From Stromatinia cepivora (taxonomy: Eukaryota > Ascomycota > Leotiomycetes > Helotiales > Sclerotiniaceae), in the NCBI GenBank assembly GCA_014898415.1, contig RCTD01000002.1:434001-498000 (forward strand): a stretch of 64,000 nucleotides of DNA, written 5' to 3'. This document shows, piece by piece, positions 31,373-43,649 of the stretch (positions are counted from its first letter, which is position 1; each line of letters begins with the position of its first letter). Position numbers and translations under genes: made by a program. The notes beneath the pieces are model-generated. The model searched no databases, had not been told where the DNA came from, and saw only the letters and a list, made by a program, of their open reading frames with translations.

Positions 31373-34300
31373 TATTAACTTTTGGTGCAGGAAGTAGTAG
31401 TATTATTGATTATATAGGTTGAACTAAGGATCTATAATTCTAGTAGGAATAGAATTAAAATTATCCTCAAATATGATTTATATATTATTGTAGTTTTGTA
31501 ACCTCAATTCTAATCCTATAATAACCTTATTTCCAATACTCTTTTATTGAGGATATCCTATTCAATCCTTTTAGATTACTAATCCTAACATTTTCTTGAA
31601 CCTTTCGAAAACAATCCTTGCATAAAGCTTCGTCATTCCGTCAGCAACCATATTGTATATATTGATATAATTAATGACGATTTTCTTCTTTTCTATTAAA
31701 TCCTTGATAAAATGATAATTGATATCTATATATTTGGATTATTCATATAAATATGGATTTTTAATTAAAACTAAAGTATTTTGATTGTTATTGAGTATCT
31801 GAATTATATCTCCGTTCTTTTTAATATAATTTGATCTGAATAGATCTTTAAGTATTTATATAATTTATCTTTTTTGTTTAATGAATATTACTATTGCAAT
31901 ATATTTTGATTCTGTATTAGAGATAGTTACAAATACTTATTTCTTATTAGTCTATGATATAAAGCCTTTATAGAATATCATAATTTCTTTTGAAATACTT
32001 TTCCGGTTATATTTATTATTAATCCAATCTGTATCTGTATATACCTTTATTGTATTATCAAGCATATTATATTCTTTGTAGATATCAGATTGTATTCCTT
32101 TTGGCCCGAATTATAATTTCTATTTGATTATTGATTATAAATATTGCATTAGATTCTTCAAAGCTATAATATAATGTTTTATTGATTTTGTCATAAATTA
32201 TGAAAGTCTTTCAACTGAGAACGTTATATCTGATTGGGTGTATACTATTGGATGAATTATATTTCCTATTTATTGTTGATATTTGTTTATATTTGTTAGT
32301 TCATTATTATCGATTACTGGCCGGAGATAGGTATAATTTATTATTGATAGTTTCTTAATTTGATGTTGTTTATGTGTAATATTGTATTTGGTTAATATAG
32401 TATTGAGATATTCTTTTTGATTTATAATTAATATATACGCTTTTCTATTGTGAATGATTCTAATATTTAGGATCTTATTAATCTCCTTTAGATTCTTGGT
32501 ATTAAAATAGGCCGATAGCTTTTTATCGAATCAAGTGATTTGTAATGATATATATAATGCAATAACGATATCGTTGATATATATTAATAATATTATATTA
32601 CAGTCTTTGAATATATATAGATATAGGTCTACCAAACTTTGTATAAAATCTATACTTAAAAACTCTTTTTTCAATAATAAACTTCAATCCCTTTCAGTTT
32701 GTTTCAATTTATATAGATTTTATAAAGTTTATAATATATATCCCTTTTTGATTTTGATACTTTGGAGTAATTCGAGATAATTTCTTCCTTCAAATATAAT
32801 TCGATAAAAACGTTTTTGATATTGAAATATAAGTATTCCAAATTTTCCTTTGTGATAATAATTAGGAATAATCTAAATATATTTAGCTTCATTGTTGATA
32901 TAAATATTTCGTTGTAATCCTTTTCTAATATTTGATTGAATCTTCGAATTATTAATCTTGTTTTGAATTGTTCTATTTTGTTATTCTTGATCTTAATTGT
33001 AAATACCTATTTCGTCGAAACCAAATTACTTCTTTTAAGGAATATATATTCTTTCTAAATACTATTTTGAATTAAGGATATAATTTCCTTTTAGATAGCT
33101 TCCTTCCATTTTTCAGAGTATTCTTAATCCGATATTATTTCCTTATAAGTTCTTGATATTTTGATTCTTAGAACTTTTTCGATTGGATATATTATATCTT
33201 TTATATTGTTTGTATTTATCAATGAAATTATAAAATCTGAAATAATCTTGTTTTTGATATAAAGGTCTATTTTATAAATAATTGGGATTGTAATTATAAT
33301 ATATTCTATATTTTCTTGAGTTTTGGTCTGCATAGATATCGCAATCAATGCCCTTATAATCTTACTTTCCCGTTTTTCTTCAAGATCTTGTTCTATATCT
33401 CTTTTCTGTTTTTGTATTAGATACTTTAGAGATTTATCTTCAAGATCTATTTCATTCTTTTATTCGATTTCAAATAATTGTAGATTTACTTTACTTTTTG
33501 ATCCTACTGAAATAGATTTATCAGTAAAATTTAAAATGGTTTTAAATTTTGCTTTTAGTATAGATTCAGGGTTTGCAAAAGTTGATTCTTGGATTGGATC
33601 TTTTAAAATGATGGATTCGATATCTAAAATATTCTTAAAAAAAGATTCTTAATTTGTTTTCTGGATATTGCTATCTTTATCTTTATTGTATATTGGTATT
33701 GATATATCTAATTTATTTGGTTTCAATTCGATAATTGGGGTGCTTGGTATAATCATTGAATTCAATATAATATCTATTGAAAAGAACGTTTGGAATGAAG
33801 ATGATATAAATATTGTATTTGATATTAAAGATAAAGAAAATGCTTTGTTTGTTATTGATCTATTACGAGGTTTTCGATTTGGCTTTATATTCTTTGTTCC
33901 TTGTAAATCTGATTCACAATTTTTTAATTTAAAATCCAAATTTCCTTTTTGATGAGATTTATCTATAATTACTTTATTTGATCGAAATATATAATCTAAT
34001 TCTAAAGAATACATTTTGATATATTTATTCATAACTTTTGAATATCTTAAGAATATATTGATTCTCGAAGTATCCTGCAATTTGTTGTGTTTCTGCCTTT
34101 TCGGAATAGTCTTAGGATTGATATAAGCGTAATATTTGCTCCCCTAAACTTTGTATATCTTTATATTTGGTATTGTATCTATAAAAGCTTCTGTAAAGAA
34201 TCAATCTATTCTGTTTATATCAGGATCAATATTAGTGCGATTCTTGATATAAGTATTGTGCTCTATAACTTCGTTTCAAAATTCTAATAATAATCCAGTT

Positions 34301-36852
34301 TTTTTTAGTATTGCTTTTATATTTATCTTTGTAGTTCTTATATTCCGTTTTATAGGCCCGTTTTGATGTAAAGAGGAAATTATTGTAACTTTGAATTGTA
34401 TATTCAATAATTATTTACGAATAGTTTGTAAAAGTTTCGGTGTATTGTTAATCCTAATTGTAATGATCTTTTCTTTAGTAGCTAATTCTATCTTCTTTTT
34501 CTAAGTTTTCAATGTTTGAATTATATTATCTTTTTATTTAAATGGTATGATCCAATTTATTCTTATATAACTATCAATAATCAATATGAAATAACGATTC
34601 CCTTGAATCGATTTTGGGAATGATTCTGTAATATCGAAATGTATAAATTCGAGTCTCTTTGATTTGTATAGATTCAATTGCTTTGGAATATGATTGGTCA
34701 TTTTGATGAGTATATATACTTTGTAGATATCTAATTCAATTGAGATCTTTATTGATTTGATTATATTGGATACCTTATATAGATTTTTGATCTTGTCTGG
34801 ATCTAGATGGTTGAATCTTTGATGCTATAATAGGTATCTCTTTTTTTTCTTGAGTGTTAATTTGTTATCAATATTTTTAATGCTATCGATTATCTCTGAA
34901 AAGAAGTTTTTTTCCTGATCATTTTGATATACATTAGAATAAAAAACTGTATCCTTATATCCTTTAATCATATATAAAACCACATATATTCCGTCTTATA
35001 TTCTAACACGGATGACTTTCTTATTGTCCTTTTTGAAATATATATAATAAGAATTGAATTCCCTTTGCAACCCTGTTTCGCAGATCCTTTTTCCTGACAG
35101 CAAGTTTACTCCTAACTCTGATATATATAATATATTTGAAAGTAGTATCTTAAAACTATCTTCATATACCATATCCACTAAACTCTAATAACGACAATAT
35201 ATCATTCCCTTACCAACCTTTATCCTTTATTTGATAATAGATTCTATTGATCTGAATAATAAAGGTTGATCAGACATATATAAAGAAGTGTCTGTATCAA
35301 TATACTATTTGTTAGGGGAAGTTTTATTAATGATTTCTTTTATTAAATTGTAATCTTCCTTTATTATATTTTCAATATCGGAATTTGATTTAGAGATATT
35401 ATTAGTAAGGTGTATTTAGTCTTTTTTGTTGAAATAAATCTTCTTTAAATTCGGTGATCTTTTTCTTTTTTGATGATAAAGATAACTGTAAAGGAGTTTG
35501 TTGATTTGTATTAAATACAGATAATCTTGTATATAATGATCTTTCCTTTGATATAGATCACAAGTATTGTTTAGGGTCTCGAAATCTGATTTTTGATGTT
35601 GAGAAGTATATTTAGATCTTTTCGCAATTTGTACTAGTTTTGATCCATCTTTAAGACAAAGTTCTTTAATCTATAAATACTTGATCTTATCATTAATATT
35701 AAAGCTGGTTTGGATATTCAATATATTCATTATTTCTTGATAATCAATTAAAAGATTATGTATTAAAACCAAAAATAGGATAGTATCTTAATATATTGAT
35801 TGATAGTTTTTGTTTGTAGTTCTTAATTTCCTTTTATACTCTTTTAGTTTATTCTAAACTTCGATAATGATTATATCGGGATGGGTATTGGGTTGGAATT
35901 TGAAGTTTTGGATTATCGTTATATATATATTGGCTATGATTATATTGACTCTGGTATATTTTGATTTAAGGTATTTCCAGAGTATATATATTATTGAATA
36001 TTTATCGGTAAAGGTTTTATCGTCATTATTGAATGTTATACAAATATATAATAATGTATTCGCTTCGTCCTTTAAGTATTCCGATTTCAATTCGATATTA
36101 TAATATACACGATCATTGATTTTGTAGGCAGATATTATATTGGATCCTGCAATCTGTATATATTCGTCTAATGTTTGATTAATTGTATAAAATCATTCTT
36201 TCCCTTTCAATTGTATCTTCGTTTGTTTGAATCATCGTTTATAGTTATTTTGATCGAGCTTCGAAGAATTGTTTAATTCCGATATTATGAAGATTTCTTG
36301 CTGTTTAATAAATATCGAAGATAGTCTTCAGATTTTTAAGACGGTCTTAAAAAAGAATATATAGTAAATAAATTCAAAATAATAAAGAAATATAAAAATA
36401 AAACAATAAAAGAATTCGTAAAATCGTATTGTAATATGTTTTCTTATAGCTATGCGAACTTGCTCTTCGCCTCTGCTATAATTCTGTATCGGCACTGTAC
36501 AGATTGCTCTTCGCTCTAGCCTATAATATTATAAGTTATAAACTATATTATCATATTTCAACTCTATCTCAATAGCACTATATGAAAACTCTGATTTTCA
36601 CTCTATTCCACCCCTATTAGCTATACTAATCCTTTCTCGATTTGCTTTGCTTTCTAATCACTACTATACAATCGGATCTCATAACCTATTAACTTTTGAT
36701 ACAGAAAATAATAGTATTATTGACTATATAGATTAAACTAAGGATCTATAATTCTAGTAGGAGTAGAATTGAGGTTATCCCCAAATATGGTCTGTACACC
36801 ATTGTGGTCTTGTGACCTCAATTCTAATCCTATGATGGCCTCATTTCCAATA
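31373..36852 (-). mobile_element. Copia-1 copy e, complete, minus strand
   Basis: 5480-bp element, one base shorter than copy b, flanked by TATAA (31368-31372 and 36853-36857). LTRs: 5' at 36687-36852 and 3' at 31373-31538, 166 bp each. Its insertion splits Copia-2 a where copy b of that family reads GTATACAAGATT, matching the rejoined flanks GTATATAAGATT. Of the Copia-1 copies it keeps the clearest gag and protease remnants. Confidence 0.94.
31539..36686 (-). pseudogene. Copia-1 copy e gag-pol relic
   Basis: Minus strand, right to left: leader with primer-binding site GGTTATGAGATCCG, gag (about 36280 down to 35480) with zinc knuckle CDLYQRKDHYIQDY (both Y probably former C), protease/linker with NILYISELGVNLLSGKRICE (near 35100), pre-integrase QRFNHLDPDKI (about 34810) and integrase core RLEFIHFDI (about 34640). 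Then come the linker (34080-33320), RT with NLEYLYFNIKNVFIELYLKEEI (about 32850-32780), a degraded YIDD (YINDIVI near 32570) and RNase H. Stops break every domain. Long frames on either strand here (32535-34287) are pieces or shadows of this pol. Confidence 0.88.
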
Positions 36853-38609
36853 TATAAGATTATTAAAGTATAGAATAAAATCGCTATTAATATTTTTCTA
36901 CAAATTGTTGATATTAGGATGCTTTCAATTTGGGCAAATATTATAATTATATAGATCAAGATGAACAATTAATTTGGATTATTCAATTTTTTATTTAAGC
37001 AATTCAGAGATATTTTTGGAAAATTAATCTTTTAGGACTTTATTTCCTCAAAAATTAAAGGAGGAGTATATTTTATATTTATTTTTTCTCAAAATAATAA
37101 AAGGTTTAAAAAGAATAAAAAAAATATCAATTCTGAAAGCAATCAAGGGATCAAAAAGATCTAAAAATGTTCTTGTAGAATCGAATCTGAATGAAACAAT
37201 GAAATTAATTATAACTATATTGTATATAATTGCAAAACCATAGAATTAGTATTCATCAAAAAAACCAATCTATTATTCAAAAAGGTATTCAACAAAAATG
37301 AGCTATAAATAATTAAAAATCAAACAAGATTATATTTATAAAAACAATTTCATTTTAATTGAATCAAAAAGAAATAAATAAAAGATTCTATTGATTCTTT
37401 AGAACTTTCAATCAATATTGCTATTTTGGATGTTCAATATAATCAATTAGGGGTATACTTTATAGCAATAAGAGTACATTATTTGTTCAATAGTATTTTG
37501 TTTGATAATTATAGTATTATATATATCATAAACGATATATCTCTACTAAATAATCATCGATATCGATTATCCGATCCCAATGATTTTGTAGAAGCAAGTA
37601 TTTCCAGCTTCCAAATCCTAGGATACAGAATTCGTATTATCAAAAAAATCATCAAAAAAGAAGGTTACCCTAATAATGATCTAATCTTGAACGATATAAT
37701 ATTCATGCTTAATTTTCATATCAATATCGTTTTGGAAACTCAATTGAAGAAAACTGGCCTATAGTTTTCAGGATATGATTATACTCTTTGTAAAGGAGAT
37801 TATACAAATAGTATAATAATTATTTAATATATTTATACTGAAAATCTTGTATTTTTAGAATACAAATTGCTTTCTATTTATTCGAGTATTCTTTTATCTA
37901 TTCCTATAAACAACCCTTCTATAATATATCTAACAATGAATAGAAAAATAAACAAAATATTTTATTATTCTCACAATTCATTTTTTTCAAAAAAAGATAT
38001 AAATGAAATATAGTATAAACATTTTGAATATCTGGAAAAAGAAGCTTTTGAACATTTAATATTTATAATACAAAATATCAAAATAAAAGGTATCATTTGT
38101 TTCAATTATACCGATTGCGTTTGTATTTATACAAAGCAAATTATTTCTTGTACATCAAGTAATCGTTAGTCATTTTGGCTTTTCTATAAAATTCAATAAG
38201 ATCTTTTTGATTTCGATAAAGAATATAATAATATATTATGGTTTTTATTAATCAAAGAAATATACTATAATAAGATTTTTTCATATTCAATCTACTATAA
38301 AATATATGATAAAATATTTGCAATTATTCAAAACTTTGTAATCTAGATTCACTATAAATATAGTTTAGCGATTATAATAATCAAATAGGATAATGATATA
38401 TTTATTATTGGAGTTATAGAAGCAACGTTATTTGAGAAATGAATCAAGCAAGAAGATATCGAATTCGAGCTATTCTTATTTTATATATATAAATTCAATA
38501 AAGGATCAAAATGTATAGAATAAGAAATAATTATAAAACAAATAAAAATATAGATTACAATAGATTTATTAAATAAATTATAAATAGAAATAATATAAAT
38601 TGTTATTTA
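36853..38609 (+). pseudogene. Copia-2 copy a gag end and protease (relic)
   Basis: Resumes Copia-2 a after Copia-1 e. The frame at 37426-37764 holds a Copia protease remnant: LFDNYSIIYIINDISLLNNH stands for the D-S/C-G...HI.N pattern, and LNDIIFMLNFHINIVLETQLKKTGL matches the usual L.NVLYVPGF..NLVS..RL...G end. Integrase remnants follow to 38609, where Z1 interrupts after ATTTA. Confidence 0.82.
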
Positions 38610-41082
38610 TATTGGATTTTGAATTATACCGTATATTTAAGCATGGGACTATACTATAATGGGATTAGCCTGCACATGATTCTACTGAATCATACAACTT
38701 GTATAATAACTTCTAGCCAGATAACCTTAGAATAATAAAAACTTTTCCATTTACTCAATATAATTTGTTAATAAGTTATAAGCCCGGGCTCTGTATATCA
38801 TTGTATAGTTTAGAGTTAGTCTTTCGAGATGAAAGATCAAGTCCTCGATAGATCTGGTAGAGTAGACAAACAAGATTGATATAGTTGAATGGGAAAGCCT
38901 GTTATACTAAATACATCAGTAGAGTAGATGAGTAAGGTCGATATAGTTGAGCGGGGAAATCCGTTATATTAAATACAATCGGCAGAACGAAGAATAGTTT
39001 GTATAGTAGGTAAGCGGAGAAGTCCGCTATATTAAATACATTTATAGAATAGGATCGAATAGGATTATAGATTATTCAGTGGATAAGCAAAGAAGCTTGT
39101 TATATTAAATATATTAACAAAATTGAATTCCAATAATATAGTTAGTATAGGAAAGCCTGCTTTAAAAATTACTCAGGCAGAAGATGTTATCTTTTTATAT
39201 CCTTTTTTCGATAATTCGAGAGTCAATTGATTTCTTTGATATCTTTTTTCTTTTTCAGAAACCTTTTTGTTTTATATTAATGGCAACAATAAGAAATAAA
39301 TATTTTGTAAAACAAAGTAAACTTTTCGAAACCTTTTTAGAACAAGATTCGAATATTCCTATTCCTCGAATATCTTCGATTTTTATACAATTGATAAATT
39401 TCCTATAGAAAACTTAATAAAAATATTAGAGATTATATTTCTAGTATAGTTTTTGGAGAAACTATGAAATCCATATTTGTTTTCGTTTTAAATACTTTGG
39501 GGGTTCGTCTTTAAGATCTATTATATCTTTTTATTTAGTTTCAAATGATTGTAGATTTACTTTGCTTTTTGATCCTACTGAAATAAATTTATCAGCAAAA
39601 TTTAAGACGATCTTAAATTTTACTTCTAATATAGATTCAGGATCTGTAAAAGTTGATTCTTAGATTGGAACCTTTGAAATGATGAATTCGATATTTGTAG
39701 TATCTTTAGAATTTATTGTATTTATATTGAAGAGATATTACTATTTTTGTTTTGAAGAATGGTACTTCCGTTCTAAGGAAATGTTTTTTATATTCCTTTT
39801 AAAGATTCTCTATTAATATTCAATCTTTTTCTCAATCATCATCTTTTTATATTGTTATTGATATTTTCGATATTTTCTTGTTCTTCTTTTTGTAATTATA
39901 ATCATTAGTTTCGTTATCTTTTGATATATTATCTATTATGTATTATTTCAATACCATTTTGTTCTTATCCTTAAATCAATATTATTTTGTTATATCTTTA
40001 TATTCAACATTTATAACAATAACTATACTAACAATTATAAAAAAGAAAAAGAGTATTTTTGATAAAGAAATCGAAAATGGAATTGAAGATGATTATAGGA
40101 GGAATTGAAGGTGGAATTAGAGGAAGAGATTGTATATCAAAAGATATATAGGGCGATATATTGGAAGGAATAGACGATTATATTAATAATAAAAGGATAT
40201 ATATCCATTAAACTTTATTATATAGTATATAAAGATTACTAGATATTTAGCCAAATATAATACTAAAGGTCGATAGATATTATAATTTCCTAGAACCGAT
40301 AGTAGCTTATCAATTAATATATGAAGATTACTAGATATCTAATCAAGTATGGTATTAGAGGTTGACAGATACTATAGCTTCTTGAAACCAATAATAGTTT
40401 ACCAGTTAATATATAAAGATTATTAGTATTTAGACAAATATAATACTCAAAATCAATAAATACAATGATTCCTTGGAACAAAAATTATTAGTTAATAACC
40501 TATCAATCATCCTAACTAATAACTAATTATACTTTTACTACAAAGGAAAGAATTATAGATATAATTTTATAGTATATACTATCCTATTAAAGAGAAACAT
40601 CTATATTACAGTGTAGGGCTGAAAACTCTAGTCCAATATGGTTGAAGGATTAAAAACAGAAGAAATAGATTTCCTTTAATTTTTATTATGAAAAGAAAAA
40701 TACTGATTATTCTTTAAAGATTATTATACTATCATAAAACAATTATTCTATTCGAATTTTATTAGATTTTAGATCTTAAAAGATTTAACAAAGGAATGAT
40801 CATTCAATGCTATTAGCTTTCTATTTTCAGGTTAACATTGCTTAACTCGGTTTAAACCAATTATAGTATTTATAGTTTAGCCCTTTTTGCTTTTATATAC
40901 GTTACACTTTTGGGGGAATATTGAATTTTGGATCATACCGTATATCTAAGCATGGGACTATACTATAATGGGATTAGCCTGCACATGATTCTACCGAATC
41001 ACACAACTTGTATAATAGCTTCTAGCCAGATAACCTTAGAATAATAAAGGCTTTTCCACCCACTCAATATGACTTGTTAACA
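38610..41082 (+). mobile_element. Z1: non-autonomous 2.47-kb LTR element
   Basis: LTRs of 164 bp (38610-38773 and 40919-41082; ends TATTGGATTTTG and GTTAACA or GTTAATA) with ATTTA on both sides (38605-38609, 41083-41087). A primer-binding site AGTTATAAGCCCGGGC follows the 5' LTR, and a purine tract TTTTGGGGGAA precedes the 3' LTR. It has no RT, integrase or protease. The interior holds a 5-fold imperfect repeat ending TATATTAAATACA (about 38860-39130), a short frame from ATG 39280 (MATIRNKYFVKQSKLFETF, 42 codons, shared with Z2), an antisense piece of the Copia-1 linker (about 39485-39750) and three units of about 95 bp (about 40216-40500). It must be moved by another element's proteins. Confidence 0.9.
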
Positions 41083-43341
41083 ATTTATCTATATAATATA
41101 AATCCTTTGAAGATCAAATCCTTCAAATCGTTTAATGAAATATTCGATATATAATTCTGTGATTATTTTCGCAAAGATAATCCTTTGTTTGTAAAGAAAA
41201 TATTTAATGATCTCCGTCCTAATTGGAATAGAATCTATAAATATAAATACCGAATTTATCTTTTGGATAAAAACAGAGAAATTGGAATTAATAGAAAATA
41301 ATACAAAATCAATCCTTGAGTATATATTGAATATTTAATGGATTATATCCCAAATATATTGATCTATTGTATATAGATATTTAAGTTCGATAAAGTTATT
41401 ATTATTCGAAATATAACATTCAATAAAGAATTCATTTATTATATAAATTCCATCAATCGAATAATCGATATTTATATTATAAAAGAGTTTAAATAGTTTA
41501 TTAAAGTTCTTGATCTATAAGATTATATCGAATTGAATAGAACAATTATTCAAAACAAGGATAATTATAAAGACTTCATTCATCTATCTATTTTCACAAA
41601 TCGAAAAACCCTTAATTTATTTACCAAATGCATTTCAGATCTATTATCTACAAACGAACTAGTTTCAGAGGTAAATACAGATCTGAAAAATGATAATAGG
41701 AATAAAGAAATTGATCTAGGATTATCCAATTCATCTAATCTTTCAAATGATAAGGATAAGGTATATAATGAAGATATACAAACATCGATCGATTTTTCTA
41801 TTAAAGAAATTAGAAAAGCCGACTTTTTCATTAAAAAGCAATTATATCTTGTAGATAAAGATATTGGTATTATTTAAGGAGATGTTTGTAACAATAATAC
41901 AGATCCTAATTTTATTGAATATATTGATATAGGGAATATAAAGTATAAGTCTATTAATTATATCACCAAAGTTTTTCGCGATATATATAAAAGTAATCCA
42001 AAGATCATTCCAATCGATCAATTTCAATATTCCAAAAGAAAGTATATATATTGAAATGATTAATCAAAGTATTCTGTAGAGGAAATCCAATCATTATAAA
42101 AACTACCGTGCCCTATACATTCATCTGATCGATTTATAAAGGATTCACGGATTCATAATCTCGAATAAATGTTTAAGAGAGTTTATATTATAAAGATTGA
42201 AATATTCAGGGTTTAAATCAATCCGTTTAAGTTTTAATTATACGATTACCATTCGGAGTCACCTCTTTTCCGGGAGTCATCTAATTCTTGTATTCTAGAG
42301 CAACCAGTATGTATACGAAGGCAATTGTATATATAGCAATGTTATCAAGGGAGCGATTTCAATATTGGATCCTATATAGGAACTGTTATATCTCAAAGAA
42401 TAGATTCAATAGAATTATTTTGTTTAAATAACTTTTATTCTATATTCTGACTTGATCAATAAGGAATGGATGATATAAAGGAGTGTTTTCAATTTATAAT
42501 AGTTTACAATATGATTATTACTGGAATTGAAGCAAAATCATTATTGTTTTTCATCTAATCTATGATCAGTAGATTATAGATAATATCATTTCCTTGAATT
42601 CATATATTTGCAATTCCAAAATTATTTCGTTTTTATTATTAATTAGAAGATCATTAAATGGGATATTAATTCAAATAAGATTGTAATCTTGAAATTAATA
42701 ACCTTAAGGTTAGGAAAATCTGGTATGAAATCGATTCTGAATCGGAATCTTCAAAACCGATTCTTTTTTAATGGGTATTTATATATAAATACAATGATTA
42801 AGATTTAATTATTTATTATTATTTATATTTAATAATACAAAAAGATTTTTAGATTAAGAGTATTATTAAGATTATTTATATTATTATATTGATGAATTAA
42901 TTATTCCGAATCGTAATAATAATTATTGTTAAATACAATCTCGAAACAAAGTAATACAATGTAATCAATACTTTCGTTAATATTTTGTGTGATTTTTTTA
43001 GTATTTCAATTGTATACTATCTATTTGATGAATACAAAATCCTAAATAAAAATGTTATAATCGATTGAGCTTTATATAATCTACAAAATTCCCTAATTAT
43101 ATAGTTTAGGGATTTCATTCGGATACTCGAGAAATTAGAATTGGTATAATACAAAGAGGAATTGTGTTTATATATTAATCTAAAGTATATTGTTATAATT
43201 CTTTTCTTTGTAAACAACATTCAGATCATTTATTATAAAAAAAAACGAATTAATTGTTATAAAGATTACTAAGGGAATCAAAACTGTATATAAACTATAA
43301 GATCTAGAAAATACTAAATGATTTCTGGATATATATATACT
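41083..43341 (+). pseudogene. Copia-2 copy a integrase end to RT (relic)
   Basis: Aligns with 46302-48560 of copy b. Integrase C-terminal segment with NPxxYIExxMDYIPNILIYCI (about 41310-41370), acidic linker (frame 41533-41877), then RT, ending at FLDIYIL beside the Copia-2 b insertion. Last five bases ATACT are duplicated at 51602-51606. Confidence 0.82.
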
Positions 43342-43649
43342 TGTCACGGAAAGCCCCGCAATCCCCTGTATCTTATGAAGGATCAAAGCGTATGCTTTTC
43401 AATCGGAATGAAGGATCTATTAGCCTTACCAATCCACTAATTGATAAGGTGATTCTGATATACTAATAAATAAAGATCTAGTTTAATTAAGGTATATATC
43501 GGCTAAATAATTATTCATTTGTTCTATATATATAACTCTTGATTTATATAATTAAGGGCAAATTATTCAATTCTTTTACTCTACTAATCATATGTACCAT
43601 TTATTCAACAATCTCTGAAAGTACTGTATAATTATATTATTTCGTAATA
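43342..43649 (+). repeat. 5' LTR of Copia-2 copy b
   Basis: Starts TGTCACGGAAAGCCCCGC and ends TTTCGTAATA. The bases immediately after it (43650 on), ATTATGAGTCCGG, are the presumed primer-binding site, again with TTATGAG complementary to a CAU anticodon loop. Confidence 0.92.
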
